64,000 nt of DNA from Hymenobacter aquaticus (GCF_004765605.1 NZ_SRLC01000001.1:1984001-2048000), one strand, 5' to 3'. Numbered from the stretch's first letter, positions 45,455 to 54,610 are shown. The notes: generated by a model from the letters alone, not told the origin. Translations and numbers: made by a program.

Positions 45455-45628
45455 ATTGTGTTCGTTTTGAAAAACACCAATGCAACAGCAGCCATGAGGC
45501 ACAAAAGTATGATAACCGATGAGCTAGACATCAGTGCTATCACTGAATTTATGAGCAATTCGGATTACACATCGTAGTAGAGCAACCATGAGCCGTGTTA
45601 CTACCCTGGCTTCTTTTGATAATATAAA

Positions 45629-45665
45629 CAGCGGGTAACAAACCTCATCGGTTCACTACCCGCTG
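45629..45665. terminator. Terminator downstream of the glycosidase fragment
   Basis: CAGCGGGTA (45629-45637) pairs with TACCCGCTG (45657-45665). The minus-strand transcript continues into TTTATATT, which fits a terminator for the leftward fragment. Confidence 0.6.
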
Positions 45666-45686
45666 CTGCATTCAAGCCCTAAACTT

Positions 45687-46331
45687 CTACCGCTGCCCGA
45701 CGGCGCTGGCTGGGGCCTGCTGGCCGGAGAAATCGAAGTACAGGGTCATTTCCTTGGCGTACGAGGGGTCTTTGCCGTAGTCGTAGTACATGTTGGTTTT
45801 GCCCATCGGGCCCATGTTCTCGGCTTTCTGCGACTTGGTGCCGATGGCGGGGATGCCGTGCAGGAAGGAGAGCTGGCCGCTGGGGAAAGCCGGGGCCGTG
45901 TTGTAGGGCGTGGCCAAGAAGCGCGGCGTGAACAGGCGCAGGTACACGTCTTCCTGGTCGCAGACTACCGTGAAGGGCTGGCCGGTGGTCTGCAGGGTGA
46001 GCCAGTAGAAGTTGGAGTAGTAGCCCTTGAACTCGGGGTACTCGGGGCCGCGGGTGCCGTTCATTTCGCCGGTGCTGGTGTCGTTGTAGCCTTTGGTCCA
46101 CACGCCCAGGTTGGTGCCTTTCAGGCGGTCCTTCCACACGCGGTAGGGCCCGTCGCCGCGCCACTGGGCGCCGCGCACCTCCTTTTCGGGGTAGCTGAAG
46201 CTCAGGCCGGCCAGGGCGAAGTCGTAGTCTTTGGGGAAGTACCTGGCCGTGAGGCGCACCCAGCCCGAGGGGTACACCGTCCACTGCAAGGACTGGTAGC
46301 GGCTCTGCTTGCTCCAACATAATGTTGGCAT
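45687..46331 (-). pseudogene. C-terminal fragment of a family 2 glycoside hydrolase (beta-galactosidase-like)
   Basis: About 205 residues resembling the C-terminal beta-sandwich of GH2 beta-galactosidases: LQWTVYPSGWVRLTARYFP and RGPEYPEFKGYYSNFYWLTL. The catalytic barrel and N-terminal domains are missing, and the reading starts abruptly at about 46,315, so this is a truncated 3' end with its own terminator still in place. GC is high, like the chromosome, in contrast to the AT-rich genes next to it. It marks a junction of an insertion or deletion. Confidence 0.75.
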
Positions 46332-46432
46332 TGCCTATCATGGCATCAGTTGTCGCCACTCTAACGCACTTCGCATAGATGCTTAAGAAATTGCGTCGTT
46401 CAAATCAGCCGACTTGTTTCTAATGTAATAGT

Positions 46433-46699
46433 CTAGTTAGATTTTTCGCAGAGCACCCGCTTATCAGACACACGAAGTCCACGTACCAATCCCTGACGTC
46501 GCAGCTTGTTCAAGGTAGGTTTGCTGATGTGTAAATAAGCCAAAGCCTGTTTCGTTGTAAGGTATACCGTTTCTTCTGCGCTATAACCCTCTTTGGGCTG
46601 AGATATTTGCACTTCTTGTAACAAAAGTCGAATCCCTTCATCTATGATTTCCGAGATGAGGCGCCCTAGCTTTTTTGAGCTTATCAGTAATAATTTCAT
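46433..46699 (-). CDS. Excisionase-like helix-turn-helix protein, frameshifted at its end
   Basis: An 88-residue protein with a MerR/excisionase-type helix-turn-helix: YLTTKQALAYLHISKPTLNK then LRRQGLVRGLRV. It is a paralog of the protein at 58,012. Relative to that copy one base is missing after CEK, so translation stops early; the lost tail is still readable downstream in another frame as LDYYIRNKSADLNDAIS. The DNA-binding part is intact, so it may still work. Probably left by an integrative element. Confidence 0.75.
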   Translation of the reverse strand: MKLLLISSKKLGRLISEIIDEGIRLLLQEVQISQPKEGYSAEETVYLTTKQALAYLHISKPTLNKLRRQGLVRGLRVSDKRVLCEKSN

Positions 46700-46837
46700 T
46701 ATATTAAAATTTATTCTTTAGCCCGATCTGCATTCAGAGCATCTGCTAGGCGCAGTTCGTATTCACCCAATTGGCTCCTGAAATTGCCTGATCAGTTCGT
46801 CATGATTAATGCACATAGCCACTTGAACGGGCAGCGT

Positions 46838-47707
46838 TCATGCATTCGGAGCTACCCCTTCCAGTACTTCAATGCCAAGCGCATTCTTTAAGCCTAGCAG
46901 ATCGGCGGGCAGCTGCCCCTGTAGCACGAGCACGGCCCTGCTATTGGGCACGTGGCCCTGCGCGACTTGCTCGGCTTCGAGCAGGGCGCGGTACTTGATG
47001 CACTGAAACAGGCCCCGCAGCACGTCTGCCTGGTCTGAGAGGTCGGACTTCACCTCGACGGCTATGCGCTGCGCCCCGTGCTCGAAAAGCACATCCAGGC
47101 GGTCAGCCGACAGCAACAGGTATTCCGTCCGGCCAGGGCCTACGGCCGGGCTCAGGCCTAGCAGGTCTGGTCGGGTAGCTACGTATAACTTCAACTGACG
47201 GTGCCGTTCGCTCTCCCCACCTCCTATATATTGCCGAGCCTCATCCAGTATTGCCGCGGGCACCGGCGGCAAGGGATGTAACTCGAACTGCTCCAGCACC
47301 CATTCCCATTGGGGATAGGTATAGATTTTAGAAAGATACGCGTCGATGAGGCGCCGCTTCTGCTCAATGGCGTACTCGCTGAAAGGCAGCGGCGTGACGA
47401 ACTTGCCGATACCTTCGCCGGGCAGCCCAGTGCGCTTGTTGATAACTAGGGCCTGAATGCCGGGCACGGTCATGTTGTGCTTTCGACCCAGCGCGGCCAG
47501 CGCCCGCCCAATAGCTCCTAGGGGGTAATTGAGGGTGCGGGGATTGGACATGCCCAGTTCCTCAGCCAGGTCGGAATAGAAGATGGGCGTGCCGGCGCGG
47601 GCCTGTCGCACCAGGCGGGGCAGCGCCAGCCGGGCGCGCTGCAGGTAGAGGTCTTCGCCGCTTTGCAGGGCGGCGCTAGCTGTGGTGGATGTCTGCCGCT
47701 TGGCCAT
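46838..47707 (-). CDS. Putative PD-(D/E)XK nuclease
   Basis: A 289-residue protein. Residues ~20-160 form a helical N-terminal domain (GTPIFYSDLAEELGMSNPRT) that may be a winged helix. Residues 161-250 carry a PD-(D/E)XK-like core: Glu165 in GGGESERHR, Asp205 in ADRLDVLFEH and Glu218-Val-Lys220 in IAVEVKSDL. This fold is shared by restriction enzymes and repair nucleases. Isolated from methylase genes, so not a standard restriction pair. A 50-codon gene lies upstream on the same strand. Confidence 0.65.
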   Translation of the reverse strand: MAKRQTSTTASAALQSGEDLYLQRARLALPRLVRQARAGTPIFYSDLAEELGMSNPRTLNYPLGAIGRALAALGRKHNMTVPGIQALVINKRTGLPGEGIGKFVTPLPFSEYAIEQKRRLIDAYLSKIYTYPQWEWVLEQFELHPLPPVPAAILDEARQYIGGGESERHRQLKLYVATRPDLLGLSPAVGPGRTEYLLLSADRLDVLFEHGAQRIAVEVKSDLSDQADVLRGLFQCIKYRALLEAEQVAQGHVPNSRAVLVLQGQLPADLLGLKNALGIEVLEGVAPNA

Positions 47708-47797
47708 GGGTATTTCGTTACAAGGCCCACCGCATGCTACTCGGCATTCAGTGGGCCCATAGGACTGCTAGTCGGTAAGCGAAAACGAGTTAATGTA

Positions 47798-47950
47798 TTA
47801 ATACAGGGTCAGGTCGGCCGTGTCGGATAGGCTGGGCAGCGTCACCGGTGGCTGGCCTTCGTCTAGGCGATACAGTACGAGCAAATGTTGTCCCTCTTCG
47901 GCTTGGTAAAGCTGCGGGAGCAACGGGTTGGATTCAGCATCGAAACTCAT
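47798..47950 (-). CDS. Small protein upstream of the putative nuclease
   Basis: A 50-residue frame, ATG 47950 to TAA, on the strand of the nuclease gene and ending 90 bases before it. It has an acidic composition (MSFDAESNPLLPQLYQAEEG, HLLVLYRLDEGQPP) that could bind a basic partner, as small antitoxins or inhibitors do. No family is recognised. The frame is complete and its codon use resembles the host's, which supports a real gene. The rest of 47,708-48,129 shows nothing else. Confidence 0.45.
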   Translation of the reverse strand: MSFDAESNPLLPQLYQAEEGQHLLVLYRLDEGQPPVTLPSLSDTADLTLY

Positions 47951-48129
47951 GGAGTGGGTCGCTTAATAGCTTAAATGCCAAAAAGAACACTCGATCAGCG
48001 CACCCACTAGAAAAGGATAGTTAAAAGTTGGAAGCTACCTCATACTAAACCTTGAACTCAACCGCTACGTAACACTTTGCCTGGTTTTTACCTATTACAA
48101 CCAGAATCACCTTAACATCAAATAAAGAC

Positions 48130-48498
48130 ATGGGAACTTCAGAAAACGAAGGCATGGGCCGCGTTGCCGGTTACGGCGAGCCATCAAAACCTGTTGAGCA
48201 GCCATCACTCGGCGTGGTAAGTGGCTACGAAAATCCCGCTGCGCCGGCGCAGTCATTGCCCCACTACAACGTGAACGAAGCATCGGGACAACATTCGAAC
48301 CACTCCCAAGCTTTACTGGCTTTTGTAAACGTGCTAAGCAAGTTTCGGGAGGGCGTACCCTCAGCACAACAAGCAGAAGAACTTGTGCAAGTTGTGAACG
48401 AAATTGCCTTGAGGTTAGCGAACAGCAACCAACCGGGCGATCTACTCTTTCTACAGCAGCAGGTAGAAAGAGTGACGGCTAAGCACAAACGGCCCTAG
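48130..48498 (+). CDS. Hypothetical protein
   Basis: A 122-residue protein from ATG 48130. The first ~55 residues are polar and proline-rich, with a repeated pattern GRVAGYGEPSKP / GVVSGYENPAAP. The C-terminal half is a helical bundle (QALLAFVNVLSKFREG; AEELVQVVNEIALRLANSN). No family recognised. It is followed by a good terminator, so probably a real monocistronic gene. Confidence 0.55.
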   Translation: MGTSENEGMGRVAGYGEPSKPVEQPSLGVVSGYENPAAPAQSLPHYNVNEASGQHSNHSQALLAFVNVLSKFREGVPSAQQAEELVQVVNEIALRLANSNQPGDLLFLQQQVERVTAKHKRP

Positions 48499-48514
48499 CG
48501 TAGTTTACCGATGC

Positions 48515-48548
48515 AAAAGCCCCGGCCTATTTGTGGGCTGGGGCTTTT
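48515..48548 (+). terminator. Terminator after the 48,130 gene
   Basis: AAAAGCCCC (48515-48523) pairs with GGGGCTTTT (48540-48548), with additional GGCC/GGCT pairing inside. Confidence 0.85.
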
Positions 48549-48868
48549 CGTTATATGCACCTGCTTTTACGCAGCGACTAGACGCGACAGCAAACAGGAC
48601 CTTTAGGCAACGAACAACAGCGGGGGCCGTATCCTAGCACCGAGTGACAACAAGAATTGCCACCGCGGGCTCCAGGGGTTCGTCGGCACAAAATTAGGCG
48701 CATACACGCATGAGCTGCGCCAGCAAGTACAACGCGTAGTCGCCTTCCTGTACTTCGTTCACGAAGCAATGGAAGCGTGGAAGGTGGTGCAAGCCGCCTG
48801 GCACTGGCTACAGTCGCATTTGCCCTTGTGAGCTTGCAGGGAGCAACCCGCCTCATAAACCAAGTCGG

Positions 48869-48894
48869 CCCCCAGTCTGTGCACAGACTGGGGG
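48869..48894. terminator. Perfect palindrome, terminator-like
   Basis: CCCCCAGTCTGTG pairs with CACAGACTGGGGG without a spacer. CTTTGTGTTTG follows, giving a weak T-rich tail. It lies just outside the left end of the IS5-type element. No complete gene is seen in 48,549-48,921; one open frame ending at about 48,830 has no start codon. Confidence 0.55.
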
Positions 48895-48921
48895 CTTTGT
48901 GTTTGCGGTAACTGAGAGTCA

Positions 48922-49778
48922 GAGCGTGTTGGGAAATCGGTTTTGAGGTAAAAAGAAACGAGCCAGCAAGTTGAGGCGGGAGTTCCTAGGCTTCCGGTCG
49001 CATTATGGTTGAGTGCTATCAACCCCTAACTGACTCGCAGTGGCAAGGTATGCTGCTGCTCTTGCCGCTCAACGCAAACGGCGCCTGTGTTTGCGCCAGG
49101 TCGTGGACGCGCTGCGCTACGTGTGCCGCTCGGGCTGCCAGTGGCGCAGCCTGCCGGCGGCGTTTCCGAAGTGGACGGCGGTGTACTACTTCTGCCGCTG
49201 GCAGCAGGACGGCACGCTGCAGCGGCTAAACCGGGCCTTGAACGAGGCAGACCGGCAAGCGTAGGGGCAGCCGCCCACGCCGGCCGTGCTGTGCTTGGAC
49301 AGCCAGAGCGTCAAACTGGCCCCGCGCATTGCCGAGCACCGCGGCATCGACGGCGGCAAGTGTGTCAACGGGCGCAAGCGGCAGCTGCTGGTGGACCGGC
49401 AAGGCCGCGTCTGGGCCTGCCGCGCGCACGCGGCCAACCAGCATGACAGCCGCGGCGCGGCCCCGCTGTTGCGGGAGCGGCGCCACTGGGGTCCGCGCCT
49501 GACCACCGTGGTGACCGACCGCGCCTACCGCGGCCACTTTACCGAAGGATTGCTGGCGCGTGGACTCCGGCATGAACTCAGCAGTCGGCCGCCATCGACG
49601 CGCGGCTTTGTCCCGGTGGGCTGCCGCTGGGTGGTCGAACGCACCTTCGCCTGGCTGAACTTCTTCCGCCGTCTGGTCATGGACTACGAGTACACGCCCG
49701 AAAGCCACGCCGCGTGGATTCTCTGGGCAAACGTAACCCTGTGCCTCAACCGACTACCTTAATTCCCCAACAGGCTTT
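48922..49778 (+). mobile_element. IS5-family insertion sequence, copy 1 (IS427-like)
   Basis: An element of ~857 bp. The left end GAGCGTGTTGGGAAAT and the reverse complement of the right end (AAAGCCTGTTGGGGAATT) match at most positions of the inverted repeat. It contains a transposase in two frames, as in the IS427 group, where a frameshift joins the parts. A degenerate second copy is at 56,752 in the same orientation. Confidence 0.8.
49005..49762 (+). pseudogene. IS5-family transposase with frame changes and a stop
   Basis: The reading starts at ATG 49005 (MVECYQPLTDSQWQGMLLLL) and must shift frame near 49,075 to continue as RLCLRQVVDALRYVCRSGCQ. An in-frame TAG at 49,262 follows ADRQA, and the same frame then resumes as LCLDSQSVKLAP...TDRAYRG...VVERTFAWLNFFRRL. 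The DDE pieces are present (DSQSV, TDRAY, VERTF with the Glu). The first shift may be programmed; the stop codon argues for inactivation or readthrough. Confidence 0.75.
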
Positions 49779-49974
49779 TAATCTTAGCTACTTGTTTAAC
49801 AGCTTGTTCTCTGAATTTATATCATTTTAGCCTTTGCAGTTACTGTGAGTTCTTCCTATGAAACTGCCTTCGTCCACACTATTAAAACCTGAAAGTCCTA
49901 CTTTTAGGCTGGCTTCTCTGCATTTTGGCTTATTAAAAACAGGGGTCGTCCCCGGTTGACTTCTCAGCACTCCA

Positions 49975-50613
49975 ATGCCTACATCCAAACCTATCTTATT
50001 AGTCTCATCTGCTGTTTTCGGTTATGAAGAGTTGCTTGATCGCCTCTACGCTATCCTTGATAAGCTTGGCTTTGAAGTCTGGATGTCTCATAAGGGCACT
50101 TTGCCAATAGACCCTAACATCTCCGCTCTTGAAAGCTGCCGCAAAGCTGTGGCTCGCTGCGACTATTTTCTGAGCATTATTCTACCCCGTTATGGCAGTG
50201 GTCGGGAAGGCGATACAGAAGAATCCATTACGCATCAAGAACTACGTGAAGCCATCCGTTTGAAGAAGCCCCGCTGGGTACTTGCCCATGATCACGTCGT
50301 ATTTGCACGCGGATTACTTCGAAGCTTGGGTTTCAAAACTGCTGAGGACCGCAAGTCGCTTACTCTTAAAGGCACTCCGATTTTCGATGATCTGCGACTT
50401 ATTGACATGTACGAGCTTGCTTCCCGTAATGACATACTACTGTTGAAAGATCGGCAGGGAAACTGGGTACAGCAATTCTCGACAGATGGTGAAGTGCTTC
50501 TTTTCGCCTCTAGTCAATTCCAGCGATTCCAGGAGGCAGAAGCTTTTGTAAAAGAATCACTTGGTAAAGCATCACGCCTTAAAAAGGCTATCAAACCAAG
50601 CTCAGCGAAATAA
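49975..50613 (+). CDS. DUF4062 (TIR-like) protein
   Basis: A 212-residue protein whose first ~115 residues match DUF4062: ILLVSSAVFGYEELLDRLYA, CRKAVARCDYFLSIILPRYG and SITHQELREAI. DUF4062 is a TIR-like fold found mostly at the N-terminus of STAND/NLR-type defence proteins; here it stands alone with a ~95-residue helical tail. Its stop overlaps the ATG of the AlbA_2/ATPase gene (TAATG). A sensor or nucleotide-processing role is inferred from the fold; no activity is shown. Confidence 0.75.
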   Translation: MPTSKPILLVSSAVFGYEELLDRLYAILDKLGFEVWMSHKGTLPIDPNISALESCRKAVARCDYFLSIILPRYGSGREGDTEESITHQELREAIRLKKPRWVLAHDHVVFARGLLRSLGFKTAEDRKSLTLKGTPIFDDLRLIDMYELASRNDILLLKDRQGNWVQQFSTDGEVLLFASSQFQRFQEAEAFVKESLGKASRLKKAIKPSSAK

Positions 50614-51995
50614 TGAATCTTGTTAAACAAATCATCAGCGGCGGTGAGAGCCAGTCAGTCGTCTTCTTACGGAACGCTGCTGATGTACAAAACATTGCCC
50701 AACATGTGGTTGCCCTGCTCAATAGTGGTGGTGGCTATATTGTTATAGGCGTCGATGAAAATAACCAGATTGCTCATTTAGCTAACTCAAGAGATTCTGC
50801 TATTCAGTTGCGAACGCAATTGGATGAGGTTATTACACCCAAAGCTTATTTCGATGTTGGCACTGATGATGTAGACGGACAGACAGTAATGATGATTGAT
50901 GTGCCCGGGGGCAAGGATTTGCCTTTTGTAACTAATGACCGAGTCTACGTACGACAGGGGCGCCATACGATTGCTGCTTCAGGTAATTTAATACAAAGCA
51001 TTCTACAAAAGCGGGTGGCAGAAGTGGAACGATGGGAGCGTCGCACTTCCCCAATGTTGGATTTAGATGATCTGGATCATGAAGAGATTAACCTGACTGT
51101 TCAGTCTGCTCGCGAACTGTTACGAATATCCATCGCAGGCGCTTCAACCGATAAGTTTGTCATACTTAGTGCGCTAGGGATGCACGTGAGAGGTCAGCTC
51201 ACAAATGCAGCTGATGTGTGCTTTGGTCAAGATCCGGCGAGTCGCAACCCTCAAATACGGGTTCGTGCCTTTTCATTTTTAACAACTAAAGGGGCTAACT
51301 ATCAAGATCAAGCAACTTTTTCCGGACCAGTTTCCCGCATTCTCGAGCTAGCTGAAGCTTTTGTTCTTCGGCATACACCAGTGACAGCTGAATTTCATGA
51401 AGACCGGTTGCAACGAACGGATCAACCTCTGTATGCCCGATACGTTTTACGCGAAGGCTTAGTCAATGCCTTAGCTCATCGTGACTATGCTTCATTCTCA
51501 GGTGGTATTACTGTTGAAGTCTACCCGGACCGAGTTGAGATATGGAACTCAGGAAAGCTACCTAAAGGCTGGGATGCGCGCAAGTTGCGTACTGCACATC
51601 CTTCTCTTCCTAGTAACCCGGATATCGCGCATATTCTCTACTTACGTGGATACATGGAACGTATTGGTAGAGGAACTCTTAAAATGATTGAGGTAAGTCA
51701 GATAGAAGGACTGCCTTCTCCTAAATGGCAAGCCGATGAAGATGGCGTACGCTTAACAATCTTTAATCGTCTTTACTCAAAGCAAGAGCGTCAGCCATCA
51801 CTCAATGAGCGTCAGCAAAAATTGTTAGATACGTTGGAGGTTGGTCAAGCCATTACAATGGCCGATTATACGCTAGGGTTTGCGTCGGAAGTAAGCAAGA
51901 GGCAAGCACAACGCGACCTAGGCCTGTTAGTGGATGCGGGATATCTTGTCTTGGAAGGTGGTGCTCGTACGTCCCGTTATGTGCGCGTCGAATGA
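50613..51995 (+). CDS. AlbA_2 (Schlafen-type) ATP-binding regulator
   Basis: A 460-residue protein. The N-terminal AlbA_2 domain has HVVALLNSGGGYIVIGVDEN. The middle holds a GHKL-type ATPase with REGLVNALAHRDY (N box) and IWNSGKLP. The C-terminus is a winged helix (SKRQAQRDLGLLVDAGYLVL). Related proteins act as transcription regulators or in defence modules. One-base overlap with the DUF4062 gene indicates a two-gene operon. Codon use is more AT-rich than the core chromosome, which suggests acquisition. Confidence 0.85.
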   Translation: MNLVKQIISGGESQSVVFLRNAADVQNIAQHVVALLNSGGGYIVIGVDENNQIAHLANSRDSAIQLRTQLDEVITPKAYFDVGTDDVDGQTVMMIDVPGGKDLPFVTNDRVYVRQGRHTIAASGNLIQSILQKRVAEVERWERRTSPMLDLDDLDHEEINLTVQSARELLRISIAGASTDKFVILSALGMHVRGQLTNAADVCFGQDPASRNPQIRVRAFSFLTTKGANYQDQATFSGPVSRILELAEAFVLRHTPVTAEFHEDRLQRTDQPLYARYVLREGLVNALAHRDYASFSGGITVEVYPDRVEIWNSGKLPKGWDARKLRTAHPSLPSNPDIAHILYLRGYMERIGRGTLKMIEVSQIEGLPSPKWQADEDGVRLTIFNRLYSKQERQPSLNERQQKLLDTLEVGQAITMADYTLGFASEVSKRQAQRDLGLLVDAGYLVLEGGARTSRYVRVE

Positions 51996-52016
51996 CAACT
52001 TCATCAATTGCGCCAT

Positions 52017-52144
52017 AATCGCGACATGATTTAGACACGTCATACGCGAAACAATTGCTCAAAAAGCTGGGAAACTTGGTCCTAGGACAAGTATGTCGCT
52101 TCGTTACGACTCTAATCGCGACAAATCGCGACATAATCGCGACA
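52017..52144. repeat. Iteron-like cluster AATCGCGACA
   Basis: AATCGCGACA occurs at 52017, 52114, 52124 and 52135, the last three almost end to end at 10-11 base spacing. It lies just downstream of the AlbA_2 gene. The 330 bases between that gene and the IS1 element hold no other feature. One-turn spacing on the same face of the helix fits a protein-binding array. Confidence 0.6.
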
Positions 52145-52324
52145 GCGTCGACTTAACATCTTCGTGCTGGGTGGCCCGTCTCATTTGACAGGAGAACTAC
52201 CTGATACACTTAAGCTTAACCACAACAGGAACATCTTCCCGTTCAGAATGATCTTGCGTCATTGGAGCTGCTGCAATTCATTGAGATAATAACGGAAATT
52301 GGGGACAATCCATTACTTGGGTAC

Positions 52325-53073
52325 TCGGCGCTGGTCTAATACATGGTGCAACGTCGGTTATGCTCGTCAATGACGAGTTGAATGCGCACGTGATGCATGG
52401 CCAGGGAGCGGCTGAATGAGCAGGACTTGCGCACGAGCACGCCGCACCGCTGCTGTAGCGAACAGTTGATGGCTTCGACGATGCTGGTTTGTCTGCTGCC
52501 CTTGGCGCAGGCTTGGTGCGCCCGCTTGGGCAACACGCCTTCGTAAGCCTCCTACTCGTCGGTGTAGTACCAGGTGCCGGTGCGATACGGCTTGGGCAGG
52601 GCCCGCCACAGACGCCGGGTGGTGGCGCGGCCGCGCGAACCGAGCACCCCGGCGCGAATGCTGCTTGACAGCTAGCCAAAGCCATTTTTTGCGCTGTTTG
52701 CGGCCTACAAAGGTCCACAGCTTATCCAGCTCCAACTCCTTCACCCGCCGCGGCAGCGGGCTGCTGGTCGGCGTGGTCTGCGCTTTTTTTGCCAGCTTGG
52801 CCACGGTCGTGCGTGCCACGCCCGTCAGGCACACGATGGCCCATTGCGAGACGCGTTCGAGCAGCGGCTTCTCCACCTGCGCGTATTGTGCGGCTTTGCG
52901 CGGAGCCGCCGGGGCAAACACGGCCTGATGCCGGCAGGCTGTACACAATTACTTGGCCTGGCCACAGCTGTGCCCATTCTTACGCAGGGCCGTGCTTGCG
53001 CACTTGCCACAGCTGAGTATCGTTTGGATCATGCTACCCTTTACGACAAAACCACGCTTTAGACCACCGCCGA
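52325..53073 (-). mobile_element. IS1-family insertion sequence, degenerate
   Basis: The ends TCGGCGCTGGTCTAA (52325-52339) and TTAGACCACCGCCGA (53059-53073) are inverted repeats with one mismatch. The length of ~750 bp fits IS1. The internal frames match InsA and InsB on the minus strand. Confidence 0.8.
52333..53032 (-). pseudogene. IS1-family transposase (InsA/InsB), broken
   Basis: InsA begins at ATG 53032 (MIQTILSCGKCASTALRKNG) with the zinc-ribbon cysteines. It is cut by a TAA directly before LCTACRHQAVF and continues as VARTTVAKLAKKA. The InsB part reads ELELDKLWTFVGRKQRKKWL, then needs a frame change near 52,650 and another near 52,550 to reach SRQTSIVEAINCSLQQRCGV and HVRIQLVIDEHNRR. 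Several independent lesions show that it is inactive. Confidence 0.8.
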
Positions 53074-53115
53074 AAGCTCTTGCAGCAATGCCTAATGAAG
53101 TAACCAGAATATATC

Positions 53116-53994
53116 TCAACTATTTACCAAAAACTCTTTTCGCGCATTGTCATAAATAAAACTATGCGATTTATAATAATCAAGCTCAACTCGCGAATCC
53201 CAAAAAACCCTCATCCCATCTTTTTCTTCCGCTGCCTGGACATACGCTCTTTGAAGTTTATCATAAGCTAAATCATAAGTATCATTAGGATACAGCGGGA
53301 CAATGGCTGCATGGAACTGAATCTTATAATCCAATTCCAATACATCCTCCCTTTTAGAAAGCTGACTTAGCTGCTTCTGAACCCTGGTAATAAATCCAAC
53401 AGCCTCATATTGAGGTCCTTTAATCAAAAATATAAACTCATCCCCACCAGTATATTTCCTATAAACTCTTTTAACAAAACTCTCTTCCATTTTATAGCTC
53501 AGTTTATACATTTCTTCATCTCTCCTCATTTTAATAAATAGATCTTGCGCTATTATTCGAATAATATCATCTCCTTTTTGAAAACCTCTTTTCTTATTTA
53601 TTACACCAAATTTATCAAGATCTATCAATATCAAATGGAACAATTCTTTAGGTCTATTTTCCATATCTATCTTAAACTTGACCTGATTAGGAATACCCGT
53701 AACAAAATCAATCAATCTCAATCTTTCCGAGTCCAACAAAAGAGATTTAATATTAATTAAATCAGTTTTAGTTTTTGCATGCTTTTCCTTTTCCCTGTAA
53801 TACAAAGAATACATCACATAACATATAACAGATCCAATTGCAGCAATAGAAAATAAATACAACGGCAATGATATAACCTGATTTTCAGGAAAGAAAAATT
53901 TTTTTATTTTATCGTATTCGGTCACAAATAGTATAATACCAGTAACTGTAGCAATAAATACCCCAATAGAGGATATTAATTTTCTTGGCTCCAT
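53116..53994 (-). CDS. Membrane-anchored GGDEF protein
   Basis: A 292-residue protein with two transmembrane helices (residues ~8-25 and 41-63), a short coiled coil and a GGDEF domain. The GGDEF motif is at 183-187 (YTGGDEFIFLI), and Asp125 in LIDLDKFG is the first metal ligand, so a nucleotide cyclase activity is plausible. No RxxD inhibitory site precedes the motif at the usual distance. GGDEF proteins are uncommon in Bacteroidota. AT-rich, clearly different from the chromosome, between IS remnants. It could be a diguanylate cyclase or a defence-linked cyclase. Confidence 0.8.
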   Translation of the reverse strand: MEPRKLISSIGVFIATVTGIILFVTEYDKIKKFFFPENQVISLPLYLFSIAAIGSVICYVMYSLYYREKEKHAKTKTDLINIKSLLLDSERLRLIDFVTGIPNQVKFKIDMENRPKELFHLILIDLDKFGVINKKRGFQKGDDIIRIIAQDLFIKMRRDEEMYKLSYKMEESFVKRVYRKYTGGDEFIFLIKGPQYEAVGFITRVQKQLSQLSKREDVLELDYKIQFHAAIVPLYPNDTYDLAYDKLQRAYVQAAEEKDGMRVFWDSRVELDYYKSHSFIYDNARKEFLVNS

Positions 53995-54610
53995 TATCTC
54001 TTTTTACTATGGATGTTTGCTAACAAAACTAAGCTACCTCGTTGTGCTTTGGCAATTACTAATCACACAATAGCCTCATCATTCCCTAAGTTGCTTCAGG
54101 AATTTAAGCCGCTGGGACACACAGAGACTGTAACTACCATCCACAGCTTTTCTAGTATGCACGTTAGGCTTTGCGTTTCGTAGGTACCGAAGAACAAAGG
54201 GAATTCTGATTTTGCTGCACGGCTGTAGCCTGTAGATCCATGTTGAAGCGCTTTGTCCTTCTGAATGTAGTCATATCGCACCGCTAGGTTACGAAGCTAG
54301 GCCGGAGGCAACCTGCCCGACCAGACGGCCTAAAGTTAGTAGTTCCGGTGCGAGGTCGTTTATTATTGCAAAACCTACGTGTATGGCAGCGGGTCCGTAG
54401 ATGAGTTAGAAGCCGAGCGGGTGAATTGAGTAGCAGACAGGCGCCGATTCCCTGCTTCAAGTGCTCGCAGCGCTGCATTACCGGGTGTACACGGTAATGC
54501 CCAACAATGTTATGCAGTTTAGTAGTATGCTCCACCAGCCCTATACTGACAGCTACATCTTCAGTTGGCTAGCACAACATCGAGCAAATACTTACCAAGC
54601 CTGCCTCTAG
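53995..54610. other. Gene-free stretch between the GGDEF gene and an IS481 remnant
   Basis: About 615 bases with stop codons in every frame and no supported gene. It probably holds older, unrecognisable insertion-sequence debris, since an IS481-type fragment follows directly. No CRISPR or RNA gene is seen. Confidence 0.5.

Noticed and set aside
45679-46359. A second overlapping minus-strand frame across the glycosidase fragment
   Set aside because: Its Arg/Pro/Gly-rich translation is a shifted read of the GH2 fragment, whose own frame carries recognisable sequence.
48608-48833. Open frame ending in VVQAAWHWLQSHLPL
   Set aside because: No start codon after the preceding stop apart from a late internal ATG, and no match to a known family.
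52789-53016. Plus-strand frames across the IS1 element
   Set aside because: They are opposite to the IS1 transposase, whose minus-strand motifs are clear.
54096-54535. Two minus-strand frames of 61 and 83 codons between the GGDEF gene and IS481 remnant
   Set aside because: Compositions are random-like, there is no domain, and the area is IS debris.
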